Below are positions 31,965 to 44,187 of a stretch of 64,000 nucleotides of DNA, piece by piece. This DNA comes from Ascarosepion bandense (lineage: Eukaryota; Mollusca; Cephalopoda; Sepiida; Sepiidae): contig JBBBDQ010001275.1 in NCBI GenBank assembly GCA_037127315.1, positions 533,501 to 597,500 of the forward strand. Reading direction: 5' to 3'. Position 1 is the first letter of the stretch, and every line of letters begins with the position of its first letter. The position numbers and the translations under genes were made by a program. Under the pieces are notes generated by a model. That model saw only the letters and a list, made by a program, of their open reading frames with translations. It searched no databases and had not been told where the DNA came from.

Positions 31965-34382
31965 CAGATAGATATGAACAGAATGAGATAGATAGATATG
32001 AACAGAATGAGATAGATAGATATGAACAGAATGAGATAGATAGATATGAACAGAATGAGATAGATAGATATGAACAGAATGAGATAGATAGATAGATATG
32101 AACAGAATGAGATAGATAGATAGATATGAACCGAATGAGATAGATAGATAGATATGAACCGAATGAGATAGATATGAACAGAATGAGATAGATATGAACA
32201 GAATGAGATAGATAGACAGATATGAACAGAATGAGATTGATAGACAGATATGAGCAGAATGAGATAGATAGACAGATATGAACAGAATGAGATAGATAGA
32301 CAGATATGAACAGAATGAGATAGATAGACAGATATGAACAGAATGAGATAGATAGACAGATATGAACAGAATGAGATAGATAGACAGATATGAACAGAAT
32401 GAGATAGATAGACAGATATGAACAGAATGAGATAGATAGATAGATATGAACAGAATGAGATAGATAGATAGATAGATATGAACAGAATGAGATAGATAGA
32501 TAGACAGATAGATATGAACAGAATGAGATAGATAGATAGACAGATAGATATGAACAGAATGAGATAGATAGATAGACAGATAGATATGAACAGAATGAGA
32601 TAGATAGATAGACAGATAGATATGAACAGAATGAGATAGATAGATAGATAGACAGATAGATATGAACAGAATAAGATAGATAGATAGATAGACAGATAGA
32701 TATGAACAGAATGAGATAGATAGATAGATATGAACCGAATGAGATAGATAGATAGATATGAACCGAATGAGATAGATAGATAGATATGAACCGAATGAGA
32801 TAGATAGATAGATATGAACCGAATGAGATAGATAGATAGATATGAACCGAATGAGATAGATAGATAGATATGAACCGAATGAGATAGATAGATAGATATG
32901 AACCGAATGAGATAGATAGATAGATATGAACCGAATGAGATAGATAGATAGATATGAACCGAATGAGATAGATAGATAGATATGAACCGAATGAGATAGA
33001 TAGATAGATATGAACCGAATGAGATAGATAGATAGATATGAACCGAATGAGATAGATAGATAGATATGAACCGAATGAGATAGATAGATAGATATGAACC
33101 GAATGAGATAGATAGATAGATATGAACCGAATGAGATAGATAGATAGATATGAACCGAATGAGATAGATAGATAGATATGAACCGAATGAGATAGATAGA
33201 TAGATATGAACCAAATGAGATAGATAGATAGATATGAACAGAATGAGATAGATAGATAGATATGAACAGAATGAGATAGATAGATAGATATGAACAGAAT
33301 GAGATAGATAGATAGATATGAACAGAATGAGATAGATAGATATGAACAGAATGAGATAGATAGATATGAACAGAATGAGATAGATAGACAGATATGAACA
33401 GAATGAGATAGATAGATAGATATGAACAGAATGAGATAGATAGATATGAACAGAATGGGATAGATAGATAGATAGATAGATAGATATGAACTGAATGAGA
33501 TAGATAGATATGAACAGACTGAGATAGATAGATATGAACAGACTGAGATAGATAGATATGAACAGACTGAGATAGATAGATATGAACAGACTGAGATAGA
33601 TAGATAGATATGAACAGACTGAGATAGATAGATAGATAGATATGAACAGACTGAGATAGATAGATAGATAGATATGAACAGACTGAGATAGATAGATAGA
33701 TAGATATGAACAGACTGAGATAGATAGATAGATAGATATGAACAGACTGAGATAGATAGATAGATATGAACAGACTGAGATAGATAGATAGATATGAACA
33801 GACTGAGATAGATAGATAGATATGAACAGACTGAGATAGATAGATAGATATGAACAGACTGAGATAGATAGATAGATATGAACAGACTGAGATAGATAGA
33901 TAGATATGAACAGACTGAGATAGATAGATAGATATGAACAGACTGAGATAGATAGATAGATATGAACAGACTGAGATAGATAGATAGATATGAACAGACT
34001 GAGATAGATAGATAGATATGAACAGACTGAGATAGATAGATAGATATGAACAGACTGAGATAGATAGATAGATATGAACAGACTGAGATAGATAGATAGA
34101 TATGAACAGACTGAGATAGATAGATAGATAGATATGAACAGACTGAGATAGATAGATAGATAGATATGAACAGACTGAGATAGATAGATAGATAGATATG
34201 AACAGACTGAGATAGATAGATAGATATGAACAGACTGAGATAGATAGATAGATAGATATGAACAGACTGAGATAGATAGATAGATAGATATGAACAGACT
34301 GAGATAGATAGATAGATATGAACAGACTGAGATAGATAGATAGATAGATAGATATGAACAGACTGAGATAGATAGATAGATA
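31682..34382. repeat. 2.7-kb compound GATA minisatellite with homogenised blocks
   Basis: The unit is (GATA)2-6 plus 'tgaacagaatga' or a variant, giving 24, 28 or 32 bp lengths. Variant spacers occur in blocks: GAACAGAATGAG about 31730-32120 and 32160-32710, GAACCGAATGAG about 32720-33200, GAACAGAATGAG again 33230-33450, and GAACAGACTGAG 33510-34370. A sub-block with an extra CAGATA lies at 31795-32700. No stop occurs in two overlapping minus-strand frames of over 900 codons (Y-L-S-I repeats), which is a consequence of the sequence and not evidence of a protein. Confidence 0.97.
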
Positions 34383-34535
34383 ATGCAGGGAAGTTTGGCA
34401 CTCAACTGAGCAGAGTTATGCCAACTTCGAAGTTTCATAAAGGCAACACTATGATATTCTCACTCCACTCCAAGCTCTGAGAAGTGAGAACATCGCAACA
34501 ATGCCTTCATGAAAAACAAACAATAAATCCAACAC
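34382..34535. repeat. Family H repeat, foldback copy
   Basis: A plus-strand copy ('ctgagcagagttatgccaac', 'ttcgaagtttcat') is followed at once by a diverged reverse half ('gaagtgagaacatcgcaaca...'). It abuts the right end of the GATA array. Confidence 0.6.
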
Positions 34536-35590
34536 AACATCAGATACCAGGATTTATGTCATAAAAAGCCTGCAATGTAGGAAAAGTGACATTGGGAAAA
34601 CATCTACAAATCTAAAAGCCAAAATATATGAACATTAGAGTGACCTACATAGGTTTATATATTATTTTTAATATGATCTTTTTTTTCTTTTCATAACATA
34701 AATTATATAAAGCTCGTCCAAATGTTTTATTTATTGAAACTTTTTTCATTATCAAGGATGCATTTTATTTTTCTTTTAACTGAAATCATAGATTGTTTGT
34801 TTTATGTATGCATGTCAAGATATAGGAATATTTTATTTTACAAACACGGTGAGCACATTATTTTCCGTCTTTTTTTAAAAGAGACAAATTAAAAAAAGAT
34901 AAAGAAAACACTCATCAATATCAAACAACGAACACAAAGTGTTCCCCTTATTTGGGATATAAAACATTCCCCAGATTCGTCTTATGCTCTCAATGATCTC
35001 TTGGCAACTCAAACCCCCAAGGGAGTGTCTCAAGATATCTCTTCCACTCTTTGATCAGTCAAGAAATCACTATTAAAAAAATATTGTTTTGTTATCAATG
35101 CATTGATTTTGTTCAGGATGGTTTCCATTTTTGAAAAGATTATCTTTTCTCAGTCTTTTAATCACTTAAATTTATTTGAAAATCTTCATTAATTATAGCA
35201 GAAGTAATAATGTCAACAACACCAAGCGTATTAAATACGAACAACTCTGAATTCAAAACAATGCTGATGATCTCCATCAAGCTATCATTACCTGAAAAAC
35301 ATATGATGTCCCAATGATGCAGCAATGAATGATATTGCTTAAAAAATTTTCTTTATTTATACCACCATTAGAAAATAATCGAAAATGGTTATTTTCTTGT
35401 TTTACAAGATTTTGCGCACAGTGAGATCATCGAAATATTTGCTAGGTATAGAAAACTAATCAGTTAGTGGTTCCAGCATTTATGGATTACAGATCTGTTG
35501 TTTGTTTTCCGCAAAGTACAGATCAAACATCAACAGGTAATGGAATGAGAAATTTATATTTTGCTTCAACTAAGACTGATTTTTGCACAA
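34536..35590. other. Unique-looking intronic sequence, no recognisable element
   Basis: No repeat family of this window and no convincing exon were recognised over about 1 kb. Confidence 0.5.
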
Positions 35591-35597
35591 GAATAAT

Positions 35598-36850
35598 TCT
35601 AAAAGATGTTTCCAGAAATCGGTCATACACACACACCTGGTGACCAAGGGAGCCTTGAAGTTGACCTAAGTACATCTTACTGATGCCCACTCTACAAGAA
35701 TTTACTCGTGCAACCAGACTGACAACAAGGTTCCAACCTTTTATAGTTTTCACGCACTTCTCGCCTGTGGAATTCCCTTCCATTTACTTGCCTCCCCAAC
35801 AGCTACAATCTTCAAGAATTCAAATGTAAAGTCAATAGTCATCTCCTATCTGACTAACCTGCATCCTCTCTCTCTCATGCTCCCTTCTCCGTCCACTCCA
35901 CTCTCATCAGTATTCTCATCTTTCTGTTATCCACTTCCTGACACCCCCTATAACCTGTCACTCTTTTTCATAAATTTACTCCGATGTAACCCCCTGCAAA
36001 ACAGTGGCAGTAAAATGCCTTGCTTAGGCAATATGATTATAAGAAAAAAAAAGATCAACTTAATGCAGCCATCACTTCTACTCCAGCAGCTTCCTGCCTG
36101 TGGAACTCCCTTCTGTATACTTGCTTCCCTGACGGCTATAATCTATAAGAATGAACATGCAATGTCCATTCCCATCTCTTGTCCACTTGACTCCAGTCCT
36201 TCCCTCATCTTTTTCCCCATCACCTCATGTACTTTGTTCTTTTCCTTTCTCACTCTACCCTCACTACTGTCTTCACACTGATATTCCCATCCTTCTCATG
36301 CCCTTTCTCCGACACTCCCAGAAACTGGTTCATCTTTCTCTTTGCTCTCATCCTGCTTCAACTTGCACTTTTCTCTTACATGGCAATACCACCTTGCTTG
36401 GGGTGAAACAAAAAAAAAAAAGAAAAAGAAGACATGTTTCTAGAAATCAGTCACATTAACCCACAGGTGACTATGGAAGTTGGCCTAAGTACATCTCAAG
36501 CATCATTCAAAGGAGACATTTCTAGAAATTAGTCATGTATACCTCCTGTGACTATGGAAGCTTTGAAGTTGATTTAAGTGCATCTCAAAAATCATCCAAA
36601 GAGGATATTTTTAGAAATCTGTCACATACATTCCCCTCAGTGCCTATGGAAGTGTTGAAGTTGATCTAAGTGCATCTTTCAAGTAGACCTTTCTAGAAAT
36701 CAGTTACATGCAAGAATCATTAAAGTAGATCTTTCTAGAAATCAATCACATTTGCCTACTGGTGTCTATGGAAGCCTTGAAATTGATCTAAATGCATCTC
36801 AAGAATTATTCCAAGAGGATGTTTTTAGAAATCTCTACATTAGAATCATA
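35598..36850 (+). repeat. Tandem array of about 85-bp units interrupted by two LINE tails
   Basis: The unit 'tttctagaaatcagtcacat' + 'tatggaag..ttgaagttgat' + 'aagtgcatctc' occurs at 35598-35682 and then at 36427, 36512, 36600, 36681 (truncated), 36723 and 36814 (truncated). Between the first and second units lie two plus-strand LINE family A 3' ends (35690-36050 and 36055-36425), each ending in an A-rich tail. Confidence 0.85.
35690..36426 (+). mobile_element. Two consecutive LINE family A 3' ends
   Basis: The first begins at the 'tctacaagaatttactcgtg' word and ends 'aggcaatatgattataag' + A-run (36050). The second begins in the same coding end ('tccagcagcttcctgcctgt') and ends 'cttgcttggggtgaaaca' + A-run (36424). 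Two tails in a row indicate independent insertions or a template jump. Confidence 0.8.
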
Positions 36851-37189
36851 AAAAGAGAGAAAAATGAGAAAAAGAATGTGGCGAATTTGACACCCATATG
36901 ATGTACAATGCAAATGAGACAGATTGATTGGTTTGTTTTTTACAACTTATCAACCTTTTGGTGATTATTCAAAGCCAGAAAACATGTTTGCATTGTAAGA
37001 ATTCTTTTAGAAATAACGATTTACTGATAAAAGTCATACTAATTAAACCATAGATGGGGACGAGAAGTGAATTCATGTCTTTCACAAAGATTTTTGCACA
37101 GAAGCGAACATAACAAACAACTTTAATTGGAACTCAGCTATATGATTTTCAATTATGAGCTGTTTTCTATTACAACCGTTGCACATTCA

Positions 37190-37665
37190 TGTTTACAGGA
37201 CCTGGATCTGCAATATAATTGGTCCTAACCTGGCATCTCAACTTCAGTCACTTTCTCAGCAATGTGATATGGCTTACCTCTGCCTTTTCTACAAATATTT
37301 TCATAGCAACTGCTCTGATGAGCTTTTTTCCATAGTGCCAACAGGAATTTATGAGTGCTACTAGATTGGCATCTAGGTCTCACCCTTTTACCACTGAAAT
37401 AGTCAAATGTAACACCTCTCCTCTACTCCAACAGTTTCTTTTTCTCACACTTAGCCCTTGTATAGCTTCCTTCCATTTACTTGCTTCCCTGATAGCTACG
37501 ATCTCTAAAAATTTAGATCATTGTCAATTACCATCTTCTGTCTCCTTGAATCCTGTTTAACTTTTATCCTTTATCAACACCCACTGTACCCAGTTGTTTC
37601 TCTGACTGTAACCTCCTTCACACTAGTGGTGGGCCCATCTTCCATGGGGTGAAATGATAGGAAAA
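37190..37665 (+). pseudogene. LINE family A, 3' coding end and tail
   Basis: 'atctgcaatataattggtcc' to the tail 'ccatggggtgaaatgatagg'. It is joined at its 3' end to the 5S-derived tandem repeat. Confidence 0.8.
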
Positions 37666-37670
37666 ATAAT

Positions 37671-38037
37671 GGTATTCACAAGTGGTTACCCGTCTGACCA
37701 GGCTCAGTGTTGCTTAACTTTGATGACCATATGAGATCTAGTGTTAAAATGTGATAATAGTATAAGCACAATTAAAGTAGTGCAGGAAAAACTGGTATTC
37801 GCTAAGGGTTACCCATCTGACAAGGCTCAATGTTGCTTAACTCTGATAATCATATCAGATCTAGTAATACAATGTGATAGTGGTATAAGCATAATTCAAG
37901 TAGTGCAGAAAAAAACTTATTCACAAGTTTTTACCCGTCTGACCAGGCTCAATGTTGCTTAACTTGGGTGATCATATGAGGTCTAGTGTTACAATGTGAC
38001 ACTAGTATAAGCATAATTCAAGTAGTGCAGAAGGAAA
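37671..38037 (-). repeat. Three tandem units derived from 5S rRNA
   Basis: Units start at 37671, 37794 and 37916 (period 122-123). Read on the minus strand each contains, in order, 'agatctcatatggtcatc', 'aaagttaagcaacactgagc' + 'ctggtcag', and 'gaatacca'. These follow the order of eukaryotic 5S rRNA (TCTCGTCCGATC, GAAGTTAAGCAACGTCGG, CTGGTTAGTAC, GGGAATACC). The internal-promoter region is partly present, but bases after CTGGTCAG differ. A non-5S piece ('gcataattcaagtagtgcag') follows each. They are decayed 5S-derived retroposon or pseudogene units, not functional genes. Confidence 0.75.
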
Positions 38038-38039
38038 CA

Positions 38040-38260
38040 CTGTGTGTCCTCCGTAATGAGTTTATGTAATTCGATAGTAGAACATAGACTGAGATATATA
38101 GTAAGAGGACAAACATTTTTAAAAGCTACAATGAAAAAAAAGAGGTTATGGAGAGCCATGATCAGCCACATAATAAAGAGACACTTCACCAAGGGATATT
38201 TTAATTGGTACAGCATTAAAACTGGACCGACTTTATTAGATAAAGAATTATTAGAATGAT
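38040..38260 (+). pseudogene. RTE-like LINE 3' coding scrap
   Basis: The plus-strand frame includes R-L-W-R-A-M-I-S-H-I-I-K-R-H, the terminal 'LWRAMI' motif of RTE-type RTs. Similar scraps occur near 42010, 42530, 42630 and 52770. Confidence 0.5.
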
Positions 38261-38509
38261 GTGCCTAGCTTAATTATATTGGTTGCTAAGGAGACAACCT
38301 TTCAGCCATTGTGCCTGCTGGCATTTTTCAGGAATTTAGTTAGTTTGAGTTCAATCTCTGTCTGGTAAGAATGAGAAGTCACATCCTCTCATTATATGGA
38401 AGAAAGGAACAAGCATTACAGAAGTGAATAAAACTGGTGATTCTTAACTGATTTAAGTTATTTTCTGTGAATTTGGACAACAGAATGAGAACAATCTATT
38501 TATGAGAGT

Positions 38510-39108
38510 TCAGTTTAAAATACTAAGAAAAATTACCAAGGAAAGATGCCAGGTCCAGACCAATAATATATACATTCTCTTCTTTGGATTTTACAAGGAA
38601 TCTCTAAATGTAAAGCAAGAGCACCAGACCAGATGCAACAGAAATATTCAAAACAAGGACAAATGGGAGACTTATGAATTTTCTAAAATAGATTCAGATT
38701 CAGGTGATGAAAATTGTCACATAAAAAACAGAGAACCAATTTCCCCAGCAGCTAACAAATAATAAACTCAATACCATCTTTCCACTTCAGATCAGATGAA
38801 AATATTAGTCTGAGAAGGAGCAATGAGTCACTCTCCTGGAGGTTAGCATCAGCCATACAAGTGGAAATAAACAATTGATTCAATAGAATATTTCCACTTT
38901 GTGTCAATTGGAAATGTTTGTCTGAGAAGTTTCAATGAATCACTCATCTAGGGGTTAACATCAAACAGAAAAATGGAAGCTAACAAACAATTGTTTCAAT
39001 ATAATCTTTCCACTTTCTATCAGTTGGAAATGTTTGTCTGAGAAGGTGAAATGAACCACTTTCCTGGATGGCAGCATCAGCCATACAAATAGAAGCAAAC
39101 TAACAATT
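38510..39108 (-). pseudogene. LINE family A remnant with internal tandem units, split by LTR-like unit L
   Basis: Minus-strand thumb-region words recur in about 115-bp steps ('tcaata.aatctttccactt', 'gtctgagaag', 'atgagtcactctcctgga') at about 38770, 38885, 38995 and 39925. Part of the LINE was therefore locally tandemly amplified before unit L inserted at 39113. Confidence 0.65.
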
Positions 39109-39112
39109 GATT

Positions 39113-39288
39113 TATAGTGGGGTATCTTATCTTATTTATTCCTTTTCTAGTTGTAGTAGGATTCCATTCTAGTGAAGGGTAATTGTATGCCGTTGCAGGT
39201 TAACAGAATTTGGCCTTGTGGAAGATAGCCCACTATAAGTCATAAAATGATTATAAAATCAAGAAAGGCAATTTGAGTATAAAATAAC

Positions 39289-39336
<48 letters not shown>

Positions 39337-39920
39337 TTCAATTAATGTTTTACAATTAAAGCAATACTTGAAATAAAGATCCAACAGAGGTTAGAATGTT
39401 CATGGAAAATATAATGCTGAAAAAGATAAAAAGCTTAGGAGTGTGATGAATGTTCATTTTGAAGTTGCCACTTTTAAGGTCAGTAAGTCAGTAAGTTGGT
39501 TTGCATGGAATGTCTTTGAAGAGGTCACTCCTGAGGTCAATAAGTGCTTTTGAGACAGGGAGAAGGAAAGAGGCCAGCATAGTAGCCGCTCGACTTAAGT
39601 CAAGGGGAGACACTGGTTACTCTAGCCTGTCTGTCCTTCTGTCTGACGATGCTTTTTGTCTCCGCTTTTTATATCCACTTTTTGGATCAAAAGCTTGTTT
39701 TGAATTTCATGCTTGTGTTTGATTCCGGGCTTCCCATTGGCTGGTAAATAAAATTCGCATAGGCTCGCAAAATGGAAATTTGATATTTGATTAATTTTTA
39801 TTTTTCAACTGAAACATCTGCGTGAAATCTGATGCATACGATGAGTTTTATTCATTTGTCTTTTTGTTGTGAGAGAGCCAACATCCGGTTCCTCGCTTTT
39901 GCTAGGTCTGTATCACCACA
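39113..39920 (-). mobile_element. LTR-like unit L, copy 2, with 4-bp target duplication
   Basis: On the minus strand it begins TGTGGTGATAC (39920) and ends CCCACTATA (39113), flanked by 'gatt' on both sides (39109-39112 and 39921-39924). It is homologous along most of its length to 23082-23804, with 'tttttatatccact' in the promoter position and a long (TA)n at 39291-39333 that accounts for part of the extra length (808 bp). Confidence 0.65.
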
Positions 39921-39924
39921 GATT

Positions 39925-40265
39925 CAATATAATCTTTCCACTTCATATCAGTGGTAAATGTTAGTCTGAAAAGGTGCAAATTAGTCCCTCTTCTGTCGGT
40001 TAGCATCAGCCTAGCTGGTGGAAGGCAAAATGGGTTCTTTCAGACAATTCAGATGAGAGCAGTTTCATTTTCACCTTATTGAATCACTCAGACTTAATAT
40101 TCAGATGGGAGTAGATGGTTGTGTCATCAGTATAGATACAGAGGTGATGAAAATTAGAAACATAGTTTCAAGGATAAAATCCTGAAAGATGTTTACTTTA
40201 ATGCAAAATGATCCAGAAGGTTGGTCATTCAAGACCATTATCATATTGAGAGTTGATAAGAAAGA
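39925..40265 (-). pseudogene. LINE family A remnant, continuation
   Basis: It resumes with 'attcaatataatctttccac' and continues through 'gagtagatggttgtgtcatc', the reverse of the RT active-site region, before fading near 40265. Confidence 0.65.
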
Positions 40266-40368
40266 CTAAGTCAGCTGTTACGTTTGTTAAAACCTGCTTG
40301 CATCAAAATGAAATACACACATTTACCTTGATAAAATCCTTCAGAGGAGGAAATACAGTAGCTATGAA

Positions 40369-40374
<6 letters not shown>

Positions 40375-40414
<40 letters not shown>
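40375..40414. repeat. (TA)n(CA)n microsatellite
   Basis: Compound dinucleotide tract directly before the SINE at 40415. Confidence 0.95.
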
Positions 40415-40418
<4 letters not shown>

Positions 40419-40920
40419 GGCCAAGTGGCTAGAATGTTCACTTTCTGACCATGAAGCCCAGGGTCAAATCTCACCATGGTTGATTTATCAAGAAGGTAAC
40501 TTCCTGATGTTATTGGGCTAGAGGAGGCAATCCCAGCATGCAGCACCTTTCGAAAATCTCTGAAACCCATAACACAGGTTGATCCAAGCCTTATGAGTGA
40601 AATTGTGTAGACAGCTTCCTTTGAGGTGTCATCAATGGTTGTGCTAGCTCAAAGTTACAAACCATCATGACCAAGTGTTTGAGCATCCTGGCCTCGTTCA
40701 GACTGTTTCTTATGCTAGATAACACGTTATCTCCCAGAAACAGTAATTAAGGTCTGCTCAGCATAGTTGCTGCATAAACCACAGGTGGGCTCTGCAGGTG
40801 TTGAACAAACATAAGCGTGCCCAAGCAGGCGTCTGTATTGAAGATTAACTAACTGGCCTGGTAGATGGGTATCCTCAAATACAATTGGCCAGTCATTATA
40901 CATATATATGTTCACAACCA
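40415..40920 (+). mobile_element. tRNA-derived SINE, second family, about 500 bp
   Basis: The head 'ggccaagtggctagaatgtt' (A-box region) and 'ccagggtcaaatctc' (B-box region) sit at tRNA spacing. A conserved-looking body ('ggaggcaatcccagcatgca', 'gaggtgtcatcaatggttgt') follows. No second copy lies in the window, so the body limits are estimated. Confidence 0.6.
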
Positions 40921-41094
40921 AACAAATGAGATCTTTATAACAATTTTAAGAACTAAATGTAAGGATATTTGAAATTTATTGGCATTTAATATAAACCTCT
41001 AATGTGTATTTTTTCTTTCTAATCAGTGATGTGGGGCAAAAAAAAAAAAAAAGGATGAAAGACAAATTGATAAAAAAATGGATGTTAGTAATCT

Positions 41095-41760
41095 GAAACA
41101 ACCCTGCACATATACAAATCTACCATCCGCCCATGTATTGAATACTGCTGCCATATCTCATTGGGTGCTTCTGCTATCCACCTTGGGGTCCTTGACAAAA
41201 TCCAACAGAGAATCTGTAATGTGATCGATCCTGACTTGGCAGCTCAGACACAGTCATTTTCTCACCAGTGCAATGTGGCTTCCCTGTGTCTCTTCTACAA
41301 ATATTTTCATTGCTTCTGCTCCGATGAACTTAACTCACTGGTACCACCTATACATGAATTTACTTGAGCCACAAAATTAACAATAAGGTCCCACCCTTTT
41401 ACTGTGAAATTTAATATTGTAAATGCAAATTCTTCTCCAGCAGCTTCTTTTCTCGCACTTCCCGCCTGTGGAATTCCCTTCTGTTTATTTGTTTTCCCAA
41501 AAGCTACAATCTCCAAGAATTTAAATGTAATGCCAATAGTCATCGCCTATCTCACTAACTTGCATCCTCTCTCTCTCATGCTCCTTTCTTTCTCCTTCCA
41601 CTCCACTCTTACCAGTATTCACATCCTTCTCCTACCCTCTTCCTGATACCCCCTATAACCTGTCACTCTTTCTCACAACTTACCTCCAATGTAACCCCCA
41701 GCTCAACAGTGGCAGTAAAATGCATTGCTTGAGGCAACACGATTATAAAAAAAAAATTCA
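41095..41760 (+). pseudogene. LINE family A, thumb to 3' tail
   Basis: 'tctaccatccgcccatgtat' through the coding end ('cttcccgcctgtggaattcc') to the tail 'taaaatgcattgcttgaggc' + A-run. It is one of the better-preserved 3' halves. The 68-residue frame at 41161 gives G-V-L-D-K-I-Q-Q-R-I-C-N-V-I-D, the motif shared by all copies. Confidence 0.85.
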
Positions 41761-41869
41761 TAACTGGGATAAATATTTTATAAGCTTTGCTTATTATACA
41801 AGAACTAAAATGAAATATAAGTGTACAGCAAAACAAGAATAAAGAGTAACAGGTAATTAGTGCAATAAA

Positions 41870-42720
41870 AGGAAGTTGTGAGAGCCATAATCACTCATGT
41901 TCAAAGGGGACATGGTAGATTAAATAATTAAAAGACATCTATAGATGGTAAAACAAGCACAAAGAGGGATAATGAAGAATCAAGTTACTGAGAACAACAA
42001 AAACCTGGACGCTGTGGAAGGTCATGATCACTCAGTTCCTGAAGAAACAGAGCACATAGAAGAATCAAAAGCAGCATATGAACAAAGCACGACTGGAAAG
42101 GATCAAAGCTACTGAAGCCAATCAGTTACGTGCCATACGTGGCTATGCTTGGGTGATCATCTCTTAAAAGAGACATAACTGACTAAACAGAAGATTTTTC
42201 CCATAGTAGATTACTATTACTTTTTGTGGTAGACTGGTCACCAATCAAGGCTATAGAACACAATCTGTCCTGTTATTTAATCCTTTTATCCATACTAGTC
42301 AGTTAAGTGCTATACGTGATACACACTTAAGCAGTCGTATCCACAGCCGAATGCCATTACTTTCTGTAGTAGACTGGTCTCCAAACAAGGCTATAGAACG
42401 CAATCTGTTCTGCTATTTAACGCATAGCTGGAGGGAGAAGTGACAGATTATTATCTTTCTGGAGAGTATTTGCACCGCAGTAAATGCAATGAATTCAACT
42501 GCACTTAGAGCAACAGAATACAGGAAAATGTGGAGAGCCACGATTCACTCAAGTTCTGAAAGGACATGGCAGGTTAAATAATTCAAATAGTGGGGTGTAA
42601 AGGTCAAACATTAAGCATAAAAGAACACAAGAAATTGAGGAGAGCCATATTCACTCAAGCATTGAAGTGTCATAATCCTTAAAAGAAAAAGAGATCACTG
42701 ATTAAAAAAATTGAGCAGTG
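41870..42720. mobile_element. Mosaic of RTE-like LINE ends and two inverted SINEs
   Basis: SINE minus-strand copies lie at 42120-42292 and 42295-42505 ('gtagactggtc', 'gctatagaac.caatctg'). Around them 'tgtggagagccat.atcactc' recurs near 42535 and 42630, with a diverged 'gctgtggaaggtcatgatca' at 42012, from the RTE-like C-terminal end. The pieces are short and shuffled. Confidence 0.65.
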
Positions 42721-43430
42721 ACTTGCCCCACCCATTTAAAGGGAATAAAGGACATATTAACAAGAATGAATTGTTTTTATTCTACAGGAATTATTACCCA
42801 TTGGACTTTAATCAATTCTTTATTTTATATATGTCGAATCAAAGTGGACTTCTTTTGGGTAACTAAATATTAAAAAATCCGATAAAATCACAATTGATAG
42901 ATAAACAGAAGTATAATCTGATTAAAACTTGTAAAAGAATGTGTTCATCTTTTCTATATCAATGTCTACTTTGTCTTTTAATGTCTGATAAGAGGCAAAA
43001 TAAACTCCTCACCGTGCTCAGAGAATTCAATTATCCTGACATCAGAAACAAAATAATTATGATGAAGAAAGGAAATAACAAAAAGAAACGACATTTTTTT
43101 TTATTTTATTTCATTTCATGAGATTTGATTCTTAATTAAAACAAATTATTAACACATTTAATTACATAAAGCCACAAGGTATTAAAGTTTAATCAAGATT
43201 TTCTTTCTAATTAAAATCTGTTAATTAGTATGCAATAATACTAAAAATATTTGTGCTAATATTTATTTCATCTCCATATTATAGACACTGCATCCACACA
43301 CTTGTTCATTCTTCATGAATCTAACTTATGTCTACCAATACGTAAAAGTAAATGAAATAATACTAATTCCAAATAATATTCTAAATATTTCATTAAGAAA
43401 ATATTTTAATAAAAATAAGGTTATAAATAA
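42721..43430. other. No recognisable feature
   Basis: Very AT-rich. The 75-residue frame at 42894 has no recognisable family features. Confidence 0.5.
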
Positions 43431-43431
43431 T

Positions 43432-43762
43432 ACATCATTCTTCTTCTATGTGCCCTGTCCTTTCAGAACGTAGGCGATCATGGCCTTCCACATCTTCCTA
43501 TCCCTGGTGATTCTTAAAATGCTTTTCTCCTCTTACTCCACCCAAACTCCGCTCCACCAACCACTTGCTCAAGCCCATCTAGTATGTTACACACTAGTTC
43601 CCCCTGTCTCTCTTTCTTCTTTATCTGACCTGTGAGTATTAGATTCTCCAAGTCTTCATTCCTCGTTGCATGATGTAAAAACTTCAGCTGTCTTTTCCTG
43701 ATGCTAACTATCAGTTTCCTTTTCGTGACTATCCTTTTCAAAACCTCATCATTGCTAACATG
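43432..43762 (-). pseudogene. RTE-like LINE, RT C-terminus
   Basis: The minus-strand frame reads I-R-K-R-Q-L-K-F-L-H-H-A-T-R, L-E-N-L-I-L-T-G-Q-I and then, after a one-base frame change near 43515, R-D-R-K-M-W-K-A-M-I-A-Y-V-L-K-G. This is the C-terminal pattern of RTE-type endonuclease-reverse transcriptases and is less decayed than the copy at 30790. Confidence 0.8.
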
Positions 43763-44185
43763 CTCGATTCATGGTATCTGCAGCAATAATATAGAAGAAT
43801 ATATTATATATAAAATTATATTATATAATAATATATAATAAATACAAATAAATGAAATAATAACAACTTCTACCTTCAATTAAAGATTCTAACTGCAAAA
43901 TATATTACAACCGAACTGTTTTGTCAACCTTTAATAAAAAACCTGACAACTGCATGAATACATCTTTGCTACATTTTCAATGATTTAATTGAACATTTCA
44001 GTCACACTAATATTAACTCAGACTGCCAACTAACAAACACACACATTCATATACTTTATCATCCAAACAATTTCTCACACATATATTCAAAAACTTGTCC
44101 ATCATTTTAATAGACATGATATGTATTAATGTGCTTACATACATGCTAACAAACAACCGGTTCCATACATACGATATGCATAAGA
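43763..44185. other. AT-rich, no recognisable feature
   Basis: A short AT-palindromic stretch lies at 43800-43835. Nothing else was seen. Confidence 0.5.
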
Positions 44186-44187
44186 AG

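Noticed and set aside
31660..34438. Two overlapping minus-strand open frames of over 900 codons (YLSI repeats)
   Set aside because: They are translations of the GATA-based array. The repeat lacks stop codons in these frames by composition. No domain, splice or start context supports a protein.
36151..36459. 102-codon plus-strand open frame
   Set aside because: It is the pyrimidine-rich LINE 3' tail in translation.
37671..38037. Functional 5S rRNA genes
   Set aside because: Conserved internal-promoter positions are changed and the 5' third is unrecognisable.
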